This document shows, piece by piece, positions 8,431-18,820 of a DNA stretch of 28,306 nucleotides. The notes under the pieces were generated by a model. That model made no database searches, was not told the origin of the DNA, and saw only the letters and a list, made by a program, of their open reading frames with translations. Position 1 is the stretch's first letter. Every line of letters begins with the position of its first letter. The stretch covers positions 370,695 through 399,000 of the forward strand of contig BFEA01000580.1 of NCBI GenBank assembly GCA_003427395.1, written 5' to 3'. Position numbers and translations under genes: made by a program. Origin of the DNA: Chara braunii. Its lineage: Eukaryota > Streptophyta > Charophyceae > Charales > Characeae.

Positions 8431-9395
8431 TTACGACGACCACCATGATCATCGTAGATCAGTACCCCGATCCTGATACCAGCGAGGGTCTCCTCGATGA
8501 AGGTGATGGTAACCACCATGAGCTGTTGTACCCGACTATGGGCTTAGTTCATCACTACGCAAAATGAGAACGAATATGCCGCTAGAACATAACCAAATAC
8601 AGTGTCAAATTAAAGAGTAAATATTTTCCTACAACATGAGAAAACACACTACCAATTAGAGAGTGAACCTTCCGCTATAACACATGAAGATACACCATTA
8701 ATTTTTATCCCCCCCCGCTATCGTCAACTTCATTAAGGTAAGCACCCAATCCGTCTCCGTATTCATGCGTGACTGTCCCGTTCTCCAGGTATCTGGCTCG
8801 AATCCCGACTAGATTCGAGCAATCTTCCCTCTAACGTGGCGTGGCAACTTCGCACGTACAGGGCGAGTACGAGGATGATGGCGTCCACGACAGCCGGGTG
8901 AGCCACTCTCTTTCTCTCTCTCTCGTAGACTCCTATGCAGTAGCGAGCCCAACTTCACTACACCTAATCATCTACACCACCTGGTACATTCAGGATGGAG
9001 AGTGGCTCGACCGCCAGGGCGGAAAACGACAATCAAAGTGAGCTTGGAAAATAGGGGTGGTCACCCCAATGAACATGATCACTCCGTCGCTGATGATAAC
9101 TGCGACGATGGTAGAATATGCGATGGTGCGCCATCTGTCACAGGTACGAGAATGAAACTTGTGCTCGAACACGGCCAAATGCACCTCCCAAAAAGCATGA
9201 CCAACGAGATTATCACTCTGGTGGAGGCGACGAACTAGAGGATGAACACGAAAAAACATCAATAAGGCCACCACCTCGAAGAGATCGAGAACCGTCACGC
9301 TAGATACAAACAGAACCAAACTCAGGACAACGATCAAAGCCATCAAGTTTATAATTATGACCACAGTTCAGTGTCGGGATCTCGGAGGCAAATGA
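8430..9395. other. No gene recognised; donor-like site and one hairpin
   Basis: Holds an AAG|GTAAGC site at 8735-8743 followed by TTCTCCAG ending at 8788, a possible 51-nt intron. Then a perfect 9-bp hairpin (GCTCGAATC 8796-8804 with 8812-8820) containing a B-box-like TCGAATCCC. A C run lies at 8710-8717. The ORFs over 8990-9364 overlap on both strands and have no recognisable domain. Confidence 0.45.
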
Positions 9396-9399
9396 AAAC

Positions 9400-9960
9400 A
9401 CGACATGACACGGTCAGGAACAACGAAAATGACGACCGCTGTCGAGCGCATCGGTCCGGCACCACTCAAGGGTAGCGCAAGACCCTCCTGGCCGCGTCAC
9501 ACAGGAGTTGGGATTAATCCTCGCCATGAATATCTACATGAAGCTTCCGCAAGCCGCTCCGGCCGAGTGCGCCAGCCATACCTCTCGCGAGCCCCTACGA
9601 CAGGATAGGGCCTACGCAAGGCACGACTTACGTCCACCTTACGGGAGCTGTCACCTGCCTTCGGTGGGCGTATCCCCGCCGAGCTACTAGTCCACAGTAC
9701 GAAAGCTGACCAGTTGCGATCGCAGAGGTGGACCAGCCGAGGGCGTTTCTCGTTCGCTGTAGCATAGGGGGTACGCGCGGTAGTACGCCTCTATCGGACA
9801 TGTACGAGAACCGACATCTTGGGGGGCTGAAGTCCCAAGCGCGACTCGTTGCCGGTCGACTAGGACGTATCCCACACGCCACGCGCACACCACTATAAGG
9901 AACATAAAAATAACACACCCACGCAACATACACACGAAACGACATAACATAACCAATGCG
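9400..9960 (-). repeat. Family Y dispersed repeat, copy B (inverted)
   Basis: The reverse complement aligns with copy A (1440-2060) and copy C (20190-20540). Shared landmarks read on the minus strand include CGTCCTAGTCGACCGGC, TACCCCCTATGCTACAGCG, TAGCTCGGCGGGGATACG and CCTATCCTGTCGTAGGGG. With copy A it forms a long-range inverted repeat about 7.5 kb apart. Confidence 0.75.
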
Positions 9961-10038
9961 ATAACGCTCCTAGTCCCTCGGTAGCCTTTCGATAATTTTC
10001 CAATGCGGTATTGGATAAGCGTCGCGCGCTAGACTCGG

Positions 10039-10075
10039 TATAAAACCGCGCGGACGCAAGGCTTTCTCATATCGA
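10039..10075 (+). promoter_or_regulatory. TATA + initiator core promoter, module 3
   Basis: TATAAAA at 10039-10045 and TCATATC (initiator fit) centred on the A at 10069, 30 nt from the TATA start. Surrounding sequence (GTCGCGCGC upstream; GCGCGG, CGCAA downstream) is related to module 4, 561 bp away in the same orientation. Confidence 0.45.
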
Positions 10076-10140
10076 CTCGCAATGCAAGCATACACAAGCG
10101 GTTGCAGTGATGGCGTACTATGCAGTACCCATACTCATGT

Positions 10141-10377
10141 GACCCTCGTTAATTTCGAGGGTCGCGTTCGACACTCAAGAATCGGCTGACACGCGCCCTG
10201 AGGGTCAATCTCTCGACGCTGGACTACCGCCAAGTGTGGTTGAAAACCACACATTCTCTTCTACACCCTGTGCAGAGTGGGTGGTACACAGGTCCATACC
10301 TGTGGTGGCAGTCGTTCCTTACTGCCCTGGAGATGAACCCCACTCCAGGCCTGGACATAAGTCAAGGGGTTTGACTT
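10141..10377. repeat. End-to-end hairpin array between promoter modules 3 and 4
   Basis: Five perfect stems in 237 bp: GACCCTCG/CGAGGGTC (10141-10148, 10156-10163); GTGTGGTT/AACCACAC (10234-10241, 10245-10252); CACAGGT/ACCTGTG (10287-10293, 10298-10304); CCTGGAG/CTCCAGG (10326-10332, 10343-10349); AAGTCAA/TTGACTT (10359-10365, 10371-10377). Loops are 3-10 nt and the stems share no sequence. Confidence 0.8.
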
Positions 10378-10599
10378 TAACGGCTGCCACGGACTACAAC
10401 GTCCAACAATAAAAATTCTAAGAAGCAAAAATAGGTCGAAGGCCTCCCGGCCGCGAAATCACAAACTTGGGTACCCCCGCTTTTCTTGCGGTTGGCACCA
10501 CAACCTACACCGACGCTGAACACTCAAGCATATGTACGAGTCTCTCGATCCCATAACTCCAGACACTAGGACGACGGAACGTCGCGCACAAGATTTTGG

Positions 10600-10636
10600 T
10601 ATAAAGTTGCGCGGCCGCAAACCTGTCCTATACCAA
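10600..10636 (+). promoter_or_regulatory. TATA + initiator core promoter, module 4
   Basis: TATAAA at 10600-10605 and CTATACC (initiator fit) with its A at 10630, again 30 nt. A diverged direct duplicate of module 3 with shared flanking words GTCGCGC and GCGCGG, and ATACACA further downstream. Confidence 0.45.
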
Positions 10637-10680
10637 CCAGGGATGCTAATCATACACAGTAATCGCAGAGCCGACCCCAC

Positions 10681-10935
10681 GATATTGAATGGTTGAAGGA
10701 ATGTATCGTGAGGGGTTACCCTTCACGATATTGAACGGCTGAAGGACATACCGTTCGGTCGCCGCGAGGCCTCCGACCTTTGGCTTACGAGTCTCGGCAG
10801 GCAAGGCAAATAGGCTCTGCGCGGGGGAAAATTCCTTCCGTGCAGAGCCTAGGGCTTGGGATGTCCTCGACAAGGACCTCGAATCCCAGCCTAGGACCAA
10901 CATCCGATTAAGAATTCCGAACAAGTATACAATCA
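10681..10935 (-). repeat. Outer part of family Y copy B
   Basis: Inverted counterpart of 1030-1260. The hairpin 10704-10715 with 10719-10730 (12 bp, one mismatch) is bracketed by two near-identical 19-bp direct repeats of the form GATATTGAAYGGYTGAAGG (10681-10699 and 10727-10745). TGTCCTCGACAAGGACCTCG near 10862-10881 matches the reverse complement of 1050-1075. Confidence 0.65.
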
Positions 10936-11003
10936 AGAGGAAGGGGTTTTCTGCCTACCTTATCCCTATTTAGCCCTTTGGGCCACGCGAACTTCCAACA
11001 TAG

Positions 11004-11005
11004 TT

Positions 11006-11045
<40 letters not shown>

Positions 11046-11060
11046 CTATTTGTGACGATA

Positions 11061-11112
<52 letters not shown>
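11004..11112. repeat. (CA)n and (TA)n compound microsatellite
   Basis: A short CA run then TA from about 11019 to 11046, a 15-bp interruption containing CTATTTGTGACG, then TA again to 11112 with one TGTA interruption. Confidence 0.95.
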
Positions 11113-11114
<2 letters not shown>

Positions 11115-11745
11115 AGGGGGTAATTATATGACGATCACTTCTTACAATCACAATGGGGCTCCTCACAACCATATGTATATGTGTGATCACAGGCAGTCAA
11201 GTCCAAAATTCGAACCACAAAACATACCTGGAGTCACATCAAAAGTCCAACAAGGTCCACGCACTACACGGAGTCAATCCTAACCACTTTCTGTACTCAT
11301 ACCCCTCGCTTTAGCCATGCAAGCCTCAACCTCCAACCAACCAACCATAATTAAATACTCAGTACCTTTGTTAAATGACCATTTAATAAAAGTCCAGGTG
11401 CAACCTTAACAAAACAATAAAAATCACCAGGGCTAAAGCCTTTTTAGGCAGAGTATTGAGGGTAAATTGGAATTGAGTCGTAAACCGACGGATCGACAAC
11501 CGACCTGTTATCTGTGATAACAGAAGGTAATCCTCGAGGGATCAAAGCTGAATCTAGTCAAAAATCTTGAATTACTCGTTCAAGAAGATCTGTAACACAA
11601 GACAGACCAATCCCCAAGCTAAGTCTATAAGTTCATAGAGAATAGTCTCCATACCACGCCCTCACCCAAATCCTCCCAGGCCTAAACCTACCTCTAAGCA
11701 GGTGCCAAGAAAATGTAGACCCTAGCGTAACCTTCTCCTCTATGG
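11115..11745. other. No gene recognised
   Basis: A/C-rich DNA with no ORF of note and no clear repeat. Confidence 0.5.
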
Positions 11746-11774
11746 ACTGGACCTCCCAAAATCGCCACCTGTCA

Positions 11775-12350
11775 ACTATAATCTAACTCCTCTAAGCCCA
11801 AAAAAATTTCGGCAGCGCTTCCCGTAGGAAAAGTGTCATCGCAAAATTTATACTGACAAAAAAATCAAACTTTTGGTTTTTAGAAAGTCAAAATTTGTCT
11901 AACTCCTTGACTTAGCAAAAATTTGGGCAGCATTTCCTTTAGAAGGGAAGACTGTCTAGATTTATACAAAGTTAGATATGAACTCAAACATAAACTCTTA
12001 GCTCTGTTAAGACAGAATTCTAACCAACTTTTTAGGGTTGTAGAAATTTCGGCAATGCTTACCGTAGAGAAAGTGTTATTCCAAGATTTATACAAAGTTA
12101 AGTTTAGAATATGAAATAATTTTGACCTTTCAAGGCCTAATTTTGTCTAACTCCCTGAATTAGTAAAAATTTGGGCAGCATTTTCCTTAGAAAGGGAGGC
12201 TTCCCAGATTCTTACTAAGTCAAAAAGCCGACAAGACTGGATCCTGAAGAAGACAAAGTTTTGACTAACTCCTTGGTTTTGTAGAAATTTCGACAGCGCT
12301 TCCTGTAAAGAAAGTGACTTGCCAAGATTTATACAAAACCAAAGTATAAC
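11775..12350 (+). repeat. ~120-bp satellite with two alternating monomer types
   Basis: Five monomers can be lined up on ATTT positions 11806, 11921, 12046, 12169 and 12287 (spacings 115-125). Most carry a TAACTCC-like word before and a GATTTATAC-like word after the anchor. Monomers 1, 3 and 5 read AATTTCGGCAGCGCTT or close variants (3 has AATGC, 5 has CGACAG). Monomers 2 and 4 read AATTTGGGCAGCATTT. The order is strictly alternating, so the unit is a dimer of about 240 bp. Confidence 0.8.
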
Positions 12351-12530
12351 AAAAAGTCCCAGAAAATGCAGAAATCGACCTAAGTAAAATAAACTTAGCT
12401 CAGCAAATGCAGAAGTTGAAACTAACTCCTATGACTCTAGCACGTAGCGAGCAACTAAAGCAACTACCTATTAACCTGAAATTTAGATCAGATAGTCATC
12501 ACACTCAACCACATGCAAGCCAAGCCACAA

Positions 12531-12540
12531 AGGTAAGTGC
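12531..12540 (+). promoter_or_regulatory. Splice-donor-like AGGTAAGT
   Basis: One of eight similar plus-strand sites between 8.7 and 21.4 kb. A pyrimidine-rich stretch ending CCCCCAG occurs only about 760 bp downstream (near 13300), so pairing is uncertain. Confidence 0.25.
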
Positions 12541-12633
12541 CCTCACCGTCCCCACTAAATTCTCATAAGATAGTTCATGAGTCCTTAGCTCATTCAACCC
12601 TTATACCCAACTTACATATGACACTAATGCTGG

Positions 12634-13246
12634 ACTATTCGGCTTGGAAACAATGTCCATTGTGCCTTTAGGATATACATGAACAGGTTGCACTACTACT
12701 TTTCTCTTCTTTGGGCATTTGGTTAGACCATCCAGTTTGGAAACAATGCCTCGCCACCCTTAACTGTTTAATATCCAAAGTTTAGTAATTCTCTGACTCA
12801 GTTCTTAAAAGATGATGCAAATATGGGCAGGGGACTGAACCATTCGGCTTGGAAACAATGATCAACTTGCCCAGTCTATTTCCAATTATAGTTCGTAGTT
12901 TCCCTTCTCTTCTTAGTGGTGGGGCTTAACGCTGGGTCATTCAGCTTAGAAACTATGCCCAACTGCCAGTTCACATGCAAATATATGTAAAATACTTCCT
13001 TTTATACTCAGGTTATACTTATGTGCGGGGTTTTCAGGCTAAGCCATTCAACTTAGAAACAATGTTCAACCTTAGACCAAAAATCTTCCCTCAGAACAAG
13101 CAAGAAAGCCCCTTTGCATCAGGCAAACCCTCAGAAAAATAAACATTGCAACCAGGCCATTCAACTTGGAAACAATGTCTGACCCTTCAAAAAACAGTCA
13201 AATAAACACAGCCCTGAGTCATTCAGCTTAGAAACAATGTTCAGTC
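12634..13246 (+). repeat. Seven-copy array of a conserved ~22-bp core
   Basis: A core of the form CATTCRGCTTGGAAACAATG recurs near 12634, 12728, 12840, 12935, 13043, 13156 and 13216 (spacing about 92-113 bp, last step about 60). The substitutions are mostly C/T or A/G. Between cores I see no alignable sequence, so only the core looks conserved. Confidence 0.85.
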
Positions 13247-13249
13247 CTT

Positions 13250-13945
13250 GGTCGACCCAGTCAAACGCATGCAGTATGCCTTCCCCCCACCTTCCCCCAG
13301 TTGATCCCTTAGTCTGCTTTCAGTCAAAAATAAAGGAAAACTTAGGCTTCACTCTCATACATTCTTTCCATGCACTCTGATTATATCCTGGATAGAAAGC
13401 AAGAATCATAGGGATAATCTGATGCATACGTCAGTCAGACTAGTAAGCGATAGGCCAACATGGGTGATATGGGGTCTTACAAATAGAAAGATGATATACC
13501 GGATGGTTCCCTGCCTCCAGAGCCTCGCCTAGGTTTCCGCAGAGCTCCCGCAATCAGTGGGTCGACTCCCCACAGAGTCTTGATAAGGTCCTACGCATTG
13601 CAATCCCGCCTTCCGCCTTCCTCTCGTAGCCAACAGACTAGACTTAGAGTGAGAAGGGCAGAAAGAGAAAGTTTTGAGACTCTCAGATCCAAGGAGGGTG
13701 CACTCAGACTCGCAAGAGAGGGCCTTGTTATCTTGATTCTCCTGAGGGCCCTGCAATGATGGCAAAAAACCGCAGCAACTTGGTCCACCTCTGAAGTCAA
13801 CTGTCACCGTCATCCCTCTGTTGACCTCCCAGTCACAGTACCAACCCCCCCTTCACAGCCTGGCTACTTCTTTAAGTTTCGGCACCTCTCCTTAGACCCC
13901 TCCGCTGCTACACAGTCACCTGCGTCAGCCAACGACATCCAACAA
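13250..13945. other. No gene recognised; one T-arm-like hairpin
   Basis: GTGGG/CCCAC around TCGACTC at 13558-13574 has the 5-bp stem, 7-nt loop geometry of a tRNA T arm and contains a B-box-like GGTCGACTCC, but no A box lies upstream. The ORFs at 13529-13813 overlap in two frames and look fortuitous. Confidence 0.4.
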
Positions 13946-13950
13946 CATTC

Positions 13951-14020
13951 TGCAACAGTATGCAGCCGTGTGCAATAGTGTGCAGTAGAGCGCAGCAGCA
14001 TGCAATATCATACAGCGGTG
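13951..14020 (+). repeat. 10-bp tandem repeat, about seven units
   Basis: Consecutive decamers of the form TGCARYRGTR (TGCAACAGTA, TGCAGCCGTG, TGCAATAGTG, TGCAGTAGAG and three more diverged). Weaker echoes continue into 14271-14300. A CAG/CAA-rich region follows to about 14420. Confidence 0.75.
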
Positions 14021-15130
14021 GCCGGCCGCAAGGCCACAGTCAACAACGACAAGCTTCCTGCAGCAGCAGCAGTTTCCCACAGCCTGTAGTAGCCGTTCAT
14101 GCACCGCCGACAGACACCGCTGCCGTCCACAGTCAGCAACGCAACCATAGCTTATGCATGCTTAACAGACGCAGCTACAGTTCGTGTGCCGTCAACGGTG
14201 GCCAGCAGTTGTACATAGCGGCCAGGAGCAGCAAGCAGTAATGCATAGCTGCTTGCCGTAGTCAGTAGCGGTATGCCCGCAGTATGCAGCAGTGGACAAC
14301 AACCAGCTACAGCGACGTCCAGGCTCAACTGCAGCAGCCTCCGTCTCAACGGATCGCCTTCGCAGTGGTGATCCTCCACTTGGTAACAGTTCGAACCTGC
14401 TGCAGCCACCGTGGCTTAATGCACGGATCTCCTCCTCACGCTAGTCCCACAACAGCACAGCAGTCACATGACAGTCTGCACTATCGAGCCAGCCGCACCA
14501 CTTTAATCCTCTCAGAAATAGTGTGCGCAGACCGCTGCATGATGGCACAACGTCGTGGACCACAACAATATGCATGGTTATCACCAGCAACAGTGGTTAA
14601 GAAGCCCAACTGCGGCTGCTCCCACCAATAGAGGCGTATGCGGCTGAAGTAGTAGGACGAAACATACCTTAACAAAACGGTAGTTGATACTGCAATGACT
14701 AGGATACACATTGGTTAGCGAGCGCTTCAGGCCCAGCGACGACACCTCCAACAGTCCACAGCCCAACTCAGTTTGTCGTAGCAGTTCACCCGATTGACTG
14801 CAGACAACAGTTTCTCCTCCCTGCTCCTTGACTGCGGGAGCATCGAGTTATCGACACAGTGATGCATTCCCGTAGGTAAGTTCTGCTACGTCCTTTTCCT
14901 CGGAGGCACTCTAGGCAGCTTTCCTACCCCGTTGGTATACTGCTTCCACCGGATCCTATCATAACCTTGACCGCACCACCTCCTCCTCAGACTGCGCCTG
15001 GAACGTTATCCCACAGTCGGACTGGCAGTGTAACACCTCGCTGCTATAGCTGCCCTGCCTCTGATCACGCACCAAGAGAGGTAAAGGGAGGCTAGCTCTC
15101 TCTTGATAGGGAGAGCACAACATCAGCCAA
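14020..15130 (+). other. CAG/CAA-rich DNA, no confident gene
   Basis: ORFs of 60-115 codons occur on both strands (for example 14284-14631 plus), but they overlap each other and are low complexity. An AGGTAAG donor-like site lies at 14874-14880. Confidence 0.45.
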
Positions 15131-15134
15131 AAAG

Positions 15135-15237
15135 GTAGGTGTCTGCCCTTCACTGTCCTCTCGTGGCTTACTAACCCATAAGCTCAAATATACGCCTCGT
15201 TTCTTTCCCCCTCTCCTTCCTGTCTGTGTTCCCTCAG
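15135..15237 (+). other. Possible 103-nt intron (AAG|GTAGGT ... CCCTCAG)
   Basis: A donor-like GTAGGT at 15135 and a long pyrimidine tract (about 15199-15233) ending CCCTCAG at 15237. Good splice-site shape, but no flanking exon can be recognised. Confidence 0.3.
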
Positions 15238-15239
15238 GC

Positions 15240-16280
15240 GGCCTGTCTCATGGTCACCATCAGATTCGAAGTTACGTCAGCCATCCTCAAGCTCCATGTA
15301 CATATCACTTTAAAATAACCTGCCGGAATGCTTAATGAGCAGGAATCCCCCATAAGAGCATAGGTGAGCAAACTGCTCCTCACTTATGCGCGTAGAGGGA
15401 TAGCAAGAGGTTATTTCCAACAACATAATAAATGATACTCGACACAAACTCTTCCTTAGAACACGGGCAGATTCGTTGCCCACACAACTGGCCTGATCGC
15501 TGTCGGAATTGAGACCGCTATGGCTCTGCTGCAGTGCTCCTCGGCTTCTGCAGTGTCACCCATCATCGGAGAAGACAAGCCCTCCCTTTCTCTCCTGCTC
15601 GTACTCTCTACTCTGCCACCATACCCATACTCGTACGTAATGAGAATGGACTCCCAGCTAAGGTACGAAAAAGTACACCAAAGTCCCATACAGCAGGCTG
15701 TAGAAGCACCGATTAGCACAGGTGAGGAAAAAAGCGAACATGACGAACAACAAAAACCACAAGGACCACGAGGCGTAACTTCTGCGAAGACGACTAGCAC
15801 GACAGACATGGCCAACATGAACACTCCCACGACGACCTCCCCGCGAAGGCTGGCGTACACTACGTCTTTCCTCGTGAACTTCTCCTAAAATAGGTAGGCA
15901 TGCCCTCTCTCTTCTGCTATCCTCCTGCCCTCCTCGCCATACTTTATCAAATATGCAAACAAAAAGGGAGAACGAATCTATCGTTTGAACGTGGTCAGTT
16001 GCATCGCCTCTTCCCGTACGGCTCAACTCATTTTCACATCTGCCATAGCCTCAACGCGTCTTCCCTCCTCCTTAACTTTTACTGCATCCTTTCTCTCCCT
16101 AATCCGACTTCGAATCCGGGGTTGCCCTCCCTTAAAATCCCTTCATAGACTTTCCCCCAGCTTAGTCCTACCAAGAAACAAGTAGTTCGTTCACCTCTCC
16201 CTCTGCCATATCTATACTTCTGCGCACTACCCTTCCTATTAACTTCCTAATCTAACAACCCAACTCCAAAACTTACTTCA
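15240..16280. other. Pyrimidine-rich DNA with overlapping ORFs, no confident gene
   Basis: ORFs at 15456-15860 (minus) and 15520-15888 (plus) overlap almost fully, so at most one is real. Neither has a recognisable domain. An AGGTAGGC donor-like site lies at 15892-15899. Confidence 0.4.
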
Positions 16281-16289
16281 CCACGCGGT

Positions 16290-17130
16290 TCGCCCGGGGT
16301 CAAAACCCCCGGATCGCATATTTCCTTGTCACAAATGGTTTACGATCGGGCGCATTCGACGTTCTTCACCATCACTACTCTCCTCCGTATGCACGTATCT
16401 TGTATCCGCGTCCAAATACAACCTTCTCTATCTTCCTCTCACCCGCCTTTACTGCTTCGGCCCGTCGCCTCTCCGCCCGGCTAGCGTTCTCTGTTACTTT
16501 CGAGAAGTCGAGGCGAAGCCCCTCCGCTTCCTTCGACCATATTTCAACGCTGTCGGGCCGGCCCTGTCTTCCCGACCGTTTTCGATACGAAACGAGCAAT
16601 TACAAGCTTAAGCCTCCACCACCCCAATCTTCAACTGCACCCGGCGCAACCTCGCGTCCGGGTTCGTCCGTTCGTCCCCCTTTTTCTTCGCTCTTGCCAC
16701 TTTGTCAAGCTGTCGTCTCCGCTCGGCCCTCTCTAGCAGTTCCCAACGCAGCTCGGCTCGTTAGGCACTGCTACAGCTAACGGGAACCACTGCCCTCGGC
16801 CCTCCTCCGACTTTATACGTTTCACCTCTACACCAAGGCCGAGCTAAAACTTCTCCGTGCCGTTTCAATCTTGGTGGATGTCCCGATGGACCCGGTCACC
16901 GTTTCCGAGAAAGGGGATGGAGCAAAAATATCTCAAAAGAAAGAAAATAAAGTAAAAAGCAAGATTACAACAACGGATACTGTAGGGGCGGAGAGGGTCA
17001 TTGCTCTCTGGCCAATCCCGTGGGTCGAATCCATCGGCGCGCTTACCAGTAAAAGCTGAGGGGGATAGCCCCCGCAGGCCCTCGACCCCCCGACTTTCTT
17101 CGTACTTCTTCGCCGCTCCGCTCTGCTGCC
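16290..17130. other. GC-rich block
   Basis: Clearly richer in G+C than its flanks. A hairpin of CCGGGG/CCCCGG type lies at about 16294-16312. Open frames exist on both strands; none is identifiable. Confidence 0.5.
16375..16599 (-). CDS. Doubtful charged coiled-coil-like ORF in a GC-rich block
   Basis: A 74-codon frame ending TAG then TGA, with a charged helical stretch (ASRAERRRAEAVKAGERKIE). The start is TTG and the frame continues upstream through one TAA for about 35 more codons. No domain is recognised. It resembles the charged segments of retroelement gag proteins, but GC-rich DNA yields such ORFs by chance. Confidence 0.2.
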   Translation of the reverse strand: MLVSYRKRSGRQGRPDSVEIWSKEAEGLRLDFSKVTENASRAERRRAEAVKAGERKIEKVVFGRGYKIRAYGGE

Positions 17131-17150
17131 TGCGCCGACGCCCACTGGCC
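17015..17150 (+). repeat. Dispersed repeat Z, copy 1
   Basis: Contains a B-box-like GGGTCGAATCC (17022-17034) and, from about 17053, AAGCTGAGGGGGATAGCCCC. Matches copy 2 at 18985-19110 in the same orientation over about 100 bp with many substitutions. Confidence 0.6.
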
Positions 17151-17633
17151 TCGATCCTCGCACCTTCACCGTGTAAGTCCAGTACCGTAACCTATAGGGC
17201 TAAACCCACACCTGGGACTAATGCGCGCGGTATCTTATATAAATGGGTACTGCTCAGCTCCCAGGCCTAGGAATCAGCCCGACCCTCATTCCTACCTCCA
17301 ACTAAGCTCACTGTCACTAGGCGTGCGCGCTGGCTTGTCCTCTTGCGCAGTGACTACCTTGCGCCCCACCTCGTACGTCGGCCTACCAGTGGCCAGCCGT
17401 CCTGAATAAAAACAAAACTTTTCTTCCTAATAACAAACAAAAAATCAGGCCGGCCAACTAAGTCGGCTACTTAATCAACCGGAAAAATCACACTCGCTCC
17501 TTAAGCCTGCGCGTCCACTCACACTCTATTCTGGTCAATCATCCTATTAATGCAACCCAACAGACTCAGCCCCGACTCGCGCAGTATACTTTAGACCTTT
17601 TTAACTTACTTCCTGTCACTTGCAAAAACTAGG

Positions 17634-17659
17634 GCGAATACCCTTGTCAGGGTATTCGC
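17634..17659. repeat. Perfect 11-bp hairpin with tetraloop
   Basis: GCGAATACCCT (17634-17644) pairs exactly with 17649-17659 around TGTC. An ACCCTTGTAAGGGT-type stem recurs near 19908-19922 and partly near 20180, within the approach to family Y copy C. Confidence 0.85.
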
Positions 17660-17964
17660 ACCGACACCATCGTGACAAAGGACGCAATGATATAGTGACC
17701 TCTCTAGTTACTTACAAATTCGACTAGATAATGAGCAAGACAACCAGCACTGCCTTCAAAACGATAGACATACTAGTAGGAACGGGTGCCCAACTGACAA
17801 ACGTGAGGAGGAACTCCTCAACTACGAGTAGAAAGGCAAACACTTTTAGCGCATCCTTTGCTCTTAGTGCTCACCAGGATGCTATATGAAAATGAATCAT
17901 CTAGTAGAACCTGGCGAAATGTGACCCCCCCAAATGCGAAGGTCACACAACATCACTTAATCAG

Positions 17965-18041
17965 GTAAGCCTCTCCTTTTTTATCCCTCCTCGTCTTCGT
18001 TCGCTTTGGCTCCTTCGTTTCTATCGTGACATGTCCCTCAG
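17965..18041 (+). other. Possible 77-nt intron (CAG|GTAAGC ... CCCTCAG)
   Basis: Strong donor at 17965, pyrimidine-rich interior, acceptor CCCTCAG ending 18041. No recognisable flanking coding sequence. Confidence 0.3.
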
Positions 18042-18044
18042 ACA

Positions 18045-18780
18045 TTCCGATAGCACACCTGAATGCTAACGTGTTCAGCATCTGCTTGACATAAAAGTAA
18101 ACAATCAACGACTCGTTTCTTGTCGGGCCGCTGCTCTAAATAGTGTTCTTTCCTACTACCATCAGTCAGACCTGATGCCTAGTTGCACTTGTATCCAGCC
18201 AAAATAGATGTAGGCGTGCAAACCCCCCCTCTTTCCAATTTTGTCGGCCTCAAAGCCATGCTAATCTCCTCTATATCCCTCGATTTCAACAGATGTCCCT
18301 AAGGACTGTTCCTGACAACAACCCAGAGACATCATTATCGGGTCGACCGGGCCCAGGAAATTCAGAAACATTTTTATTTTGGCTAACTAGTTGTATCCGA
18401 TTCGAACTTGGGTCTACCATTCAACTCCAAGACTAGTTAGTGTTAGAGGAACTCTGAAAAGAGAGGCTAGAAATATCATTCTTATCAGGCGCTCAGAATT
18501 CTGACGGAAGAGGCACTCCTATCTTCAAATCTGAAATTAGCACCAGTAACAGTATTTCTGAAACTGGTTTTGGTTTCTTTAGCTGAAAAAGAGAGAATAC
18601 ACATGGGGTAGTAATATAGTGGCACTGGTTATAAAAAACAGAAGGGATTTAGCAATGGGACGTTGGACCTGGTTTCCAGCATAGGTGATACTAAATGTAT
18701 TTCTCATCTCATCTTATGGATTCTAACAATGAGAGGGACGCTGGACCCGGTTTTCGGTAGGTGTTGCTCCGCACTAATAG
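18045..18780. other. No gene recognised; one hairpin and a duplicated motif
   Basis: CTAACTAGT near 18383 pairs with ACTAGTTAG near 18432-18440 and encloses a B-box-like GATTCGAAC (minus GTTCGAATC). The phrase GGGACGYTGGACCYGGTTT occurs at about 18657 and 18733, with a shorter GGACGTTGGACCTG near 1026. Confidence 0.5.
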
Positions 18781-18784
18781 ATGA

Positions 18785-18787
<3 letters not shown>

Positions 18788-18820
<33 letters not shown>

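Noticed and set aside
13529-13813. Two overlapping minus ORFs (94 and 69 codons)
   Set aside because: They overlap in different frames, have no domain and sit in repeat-rich DNA.
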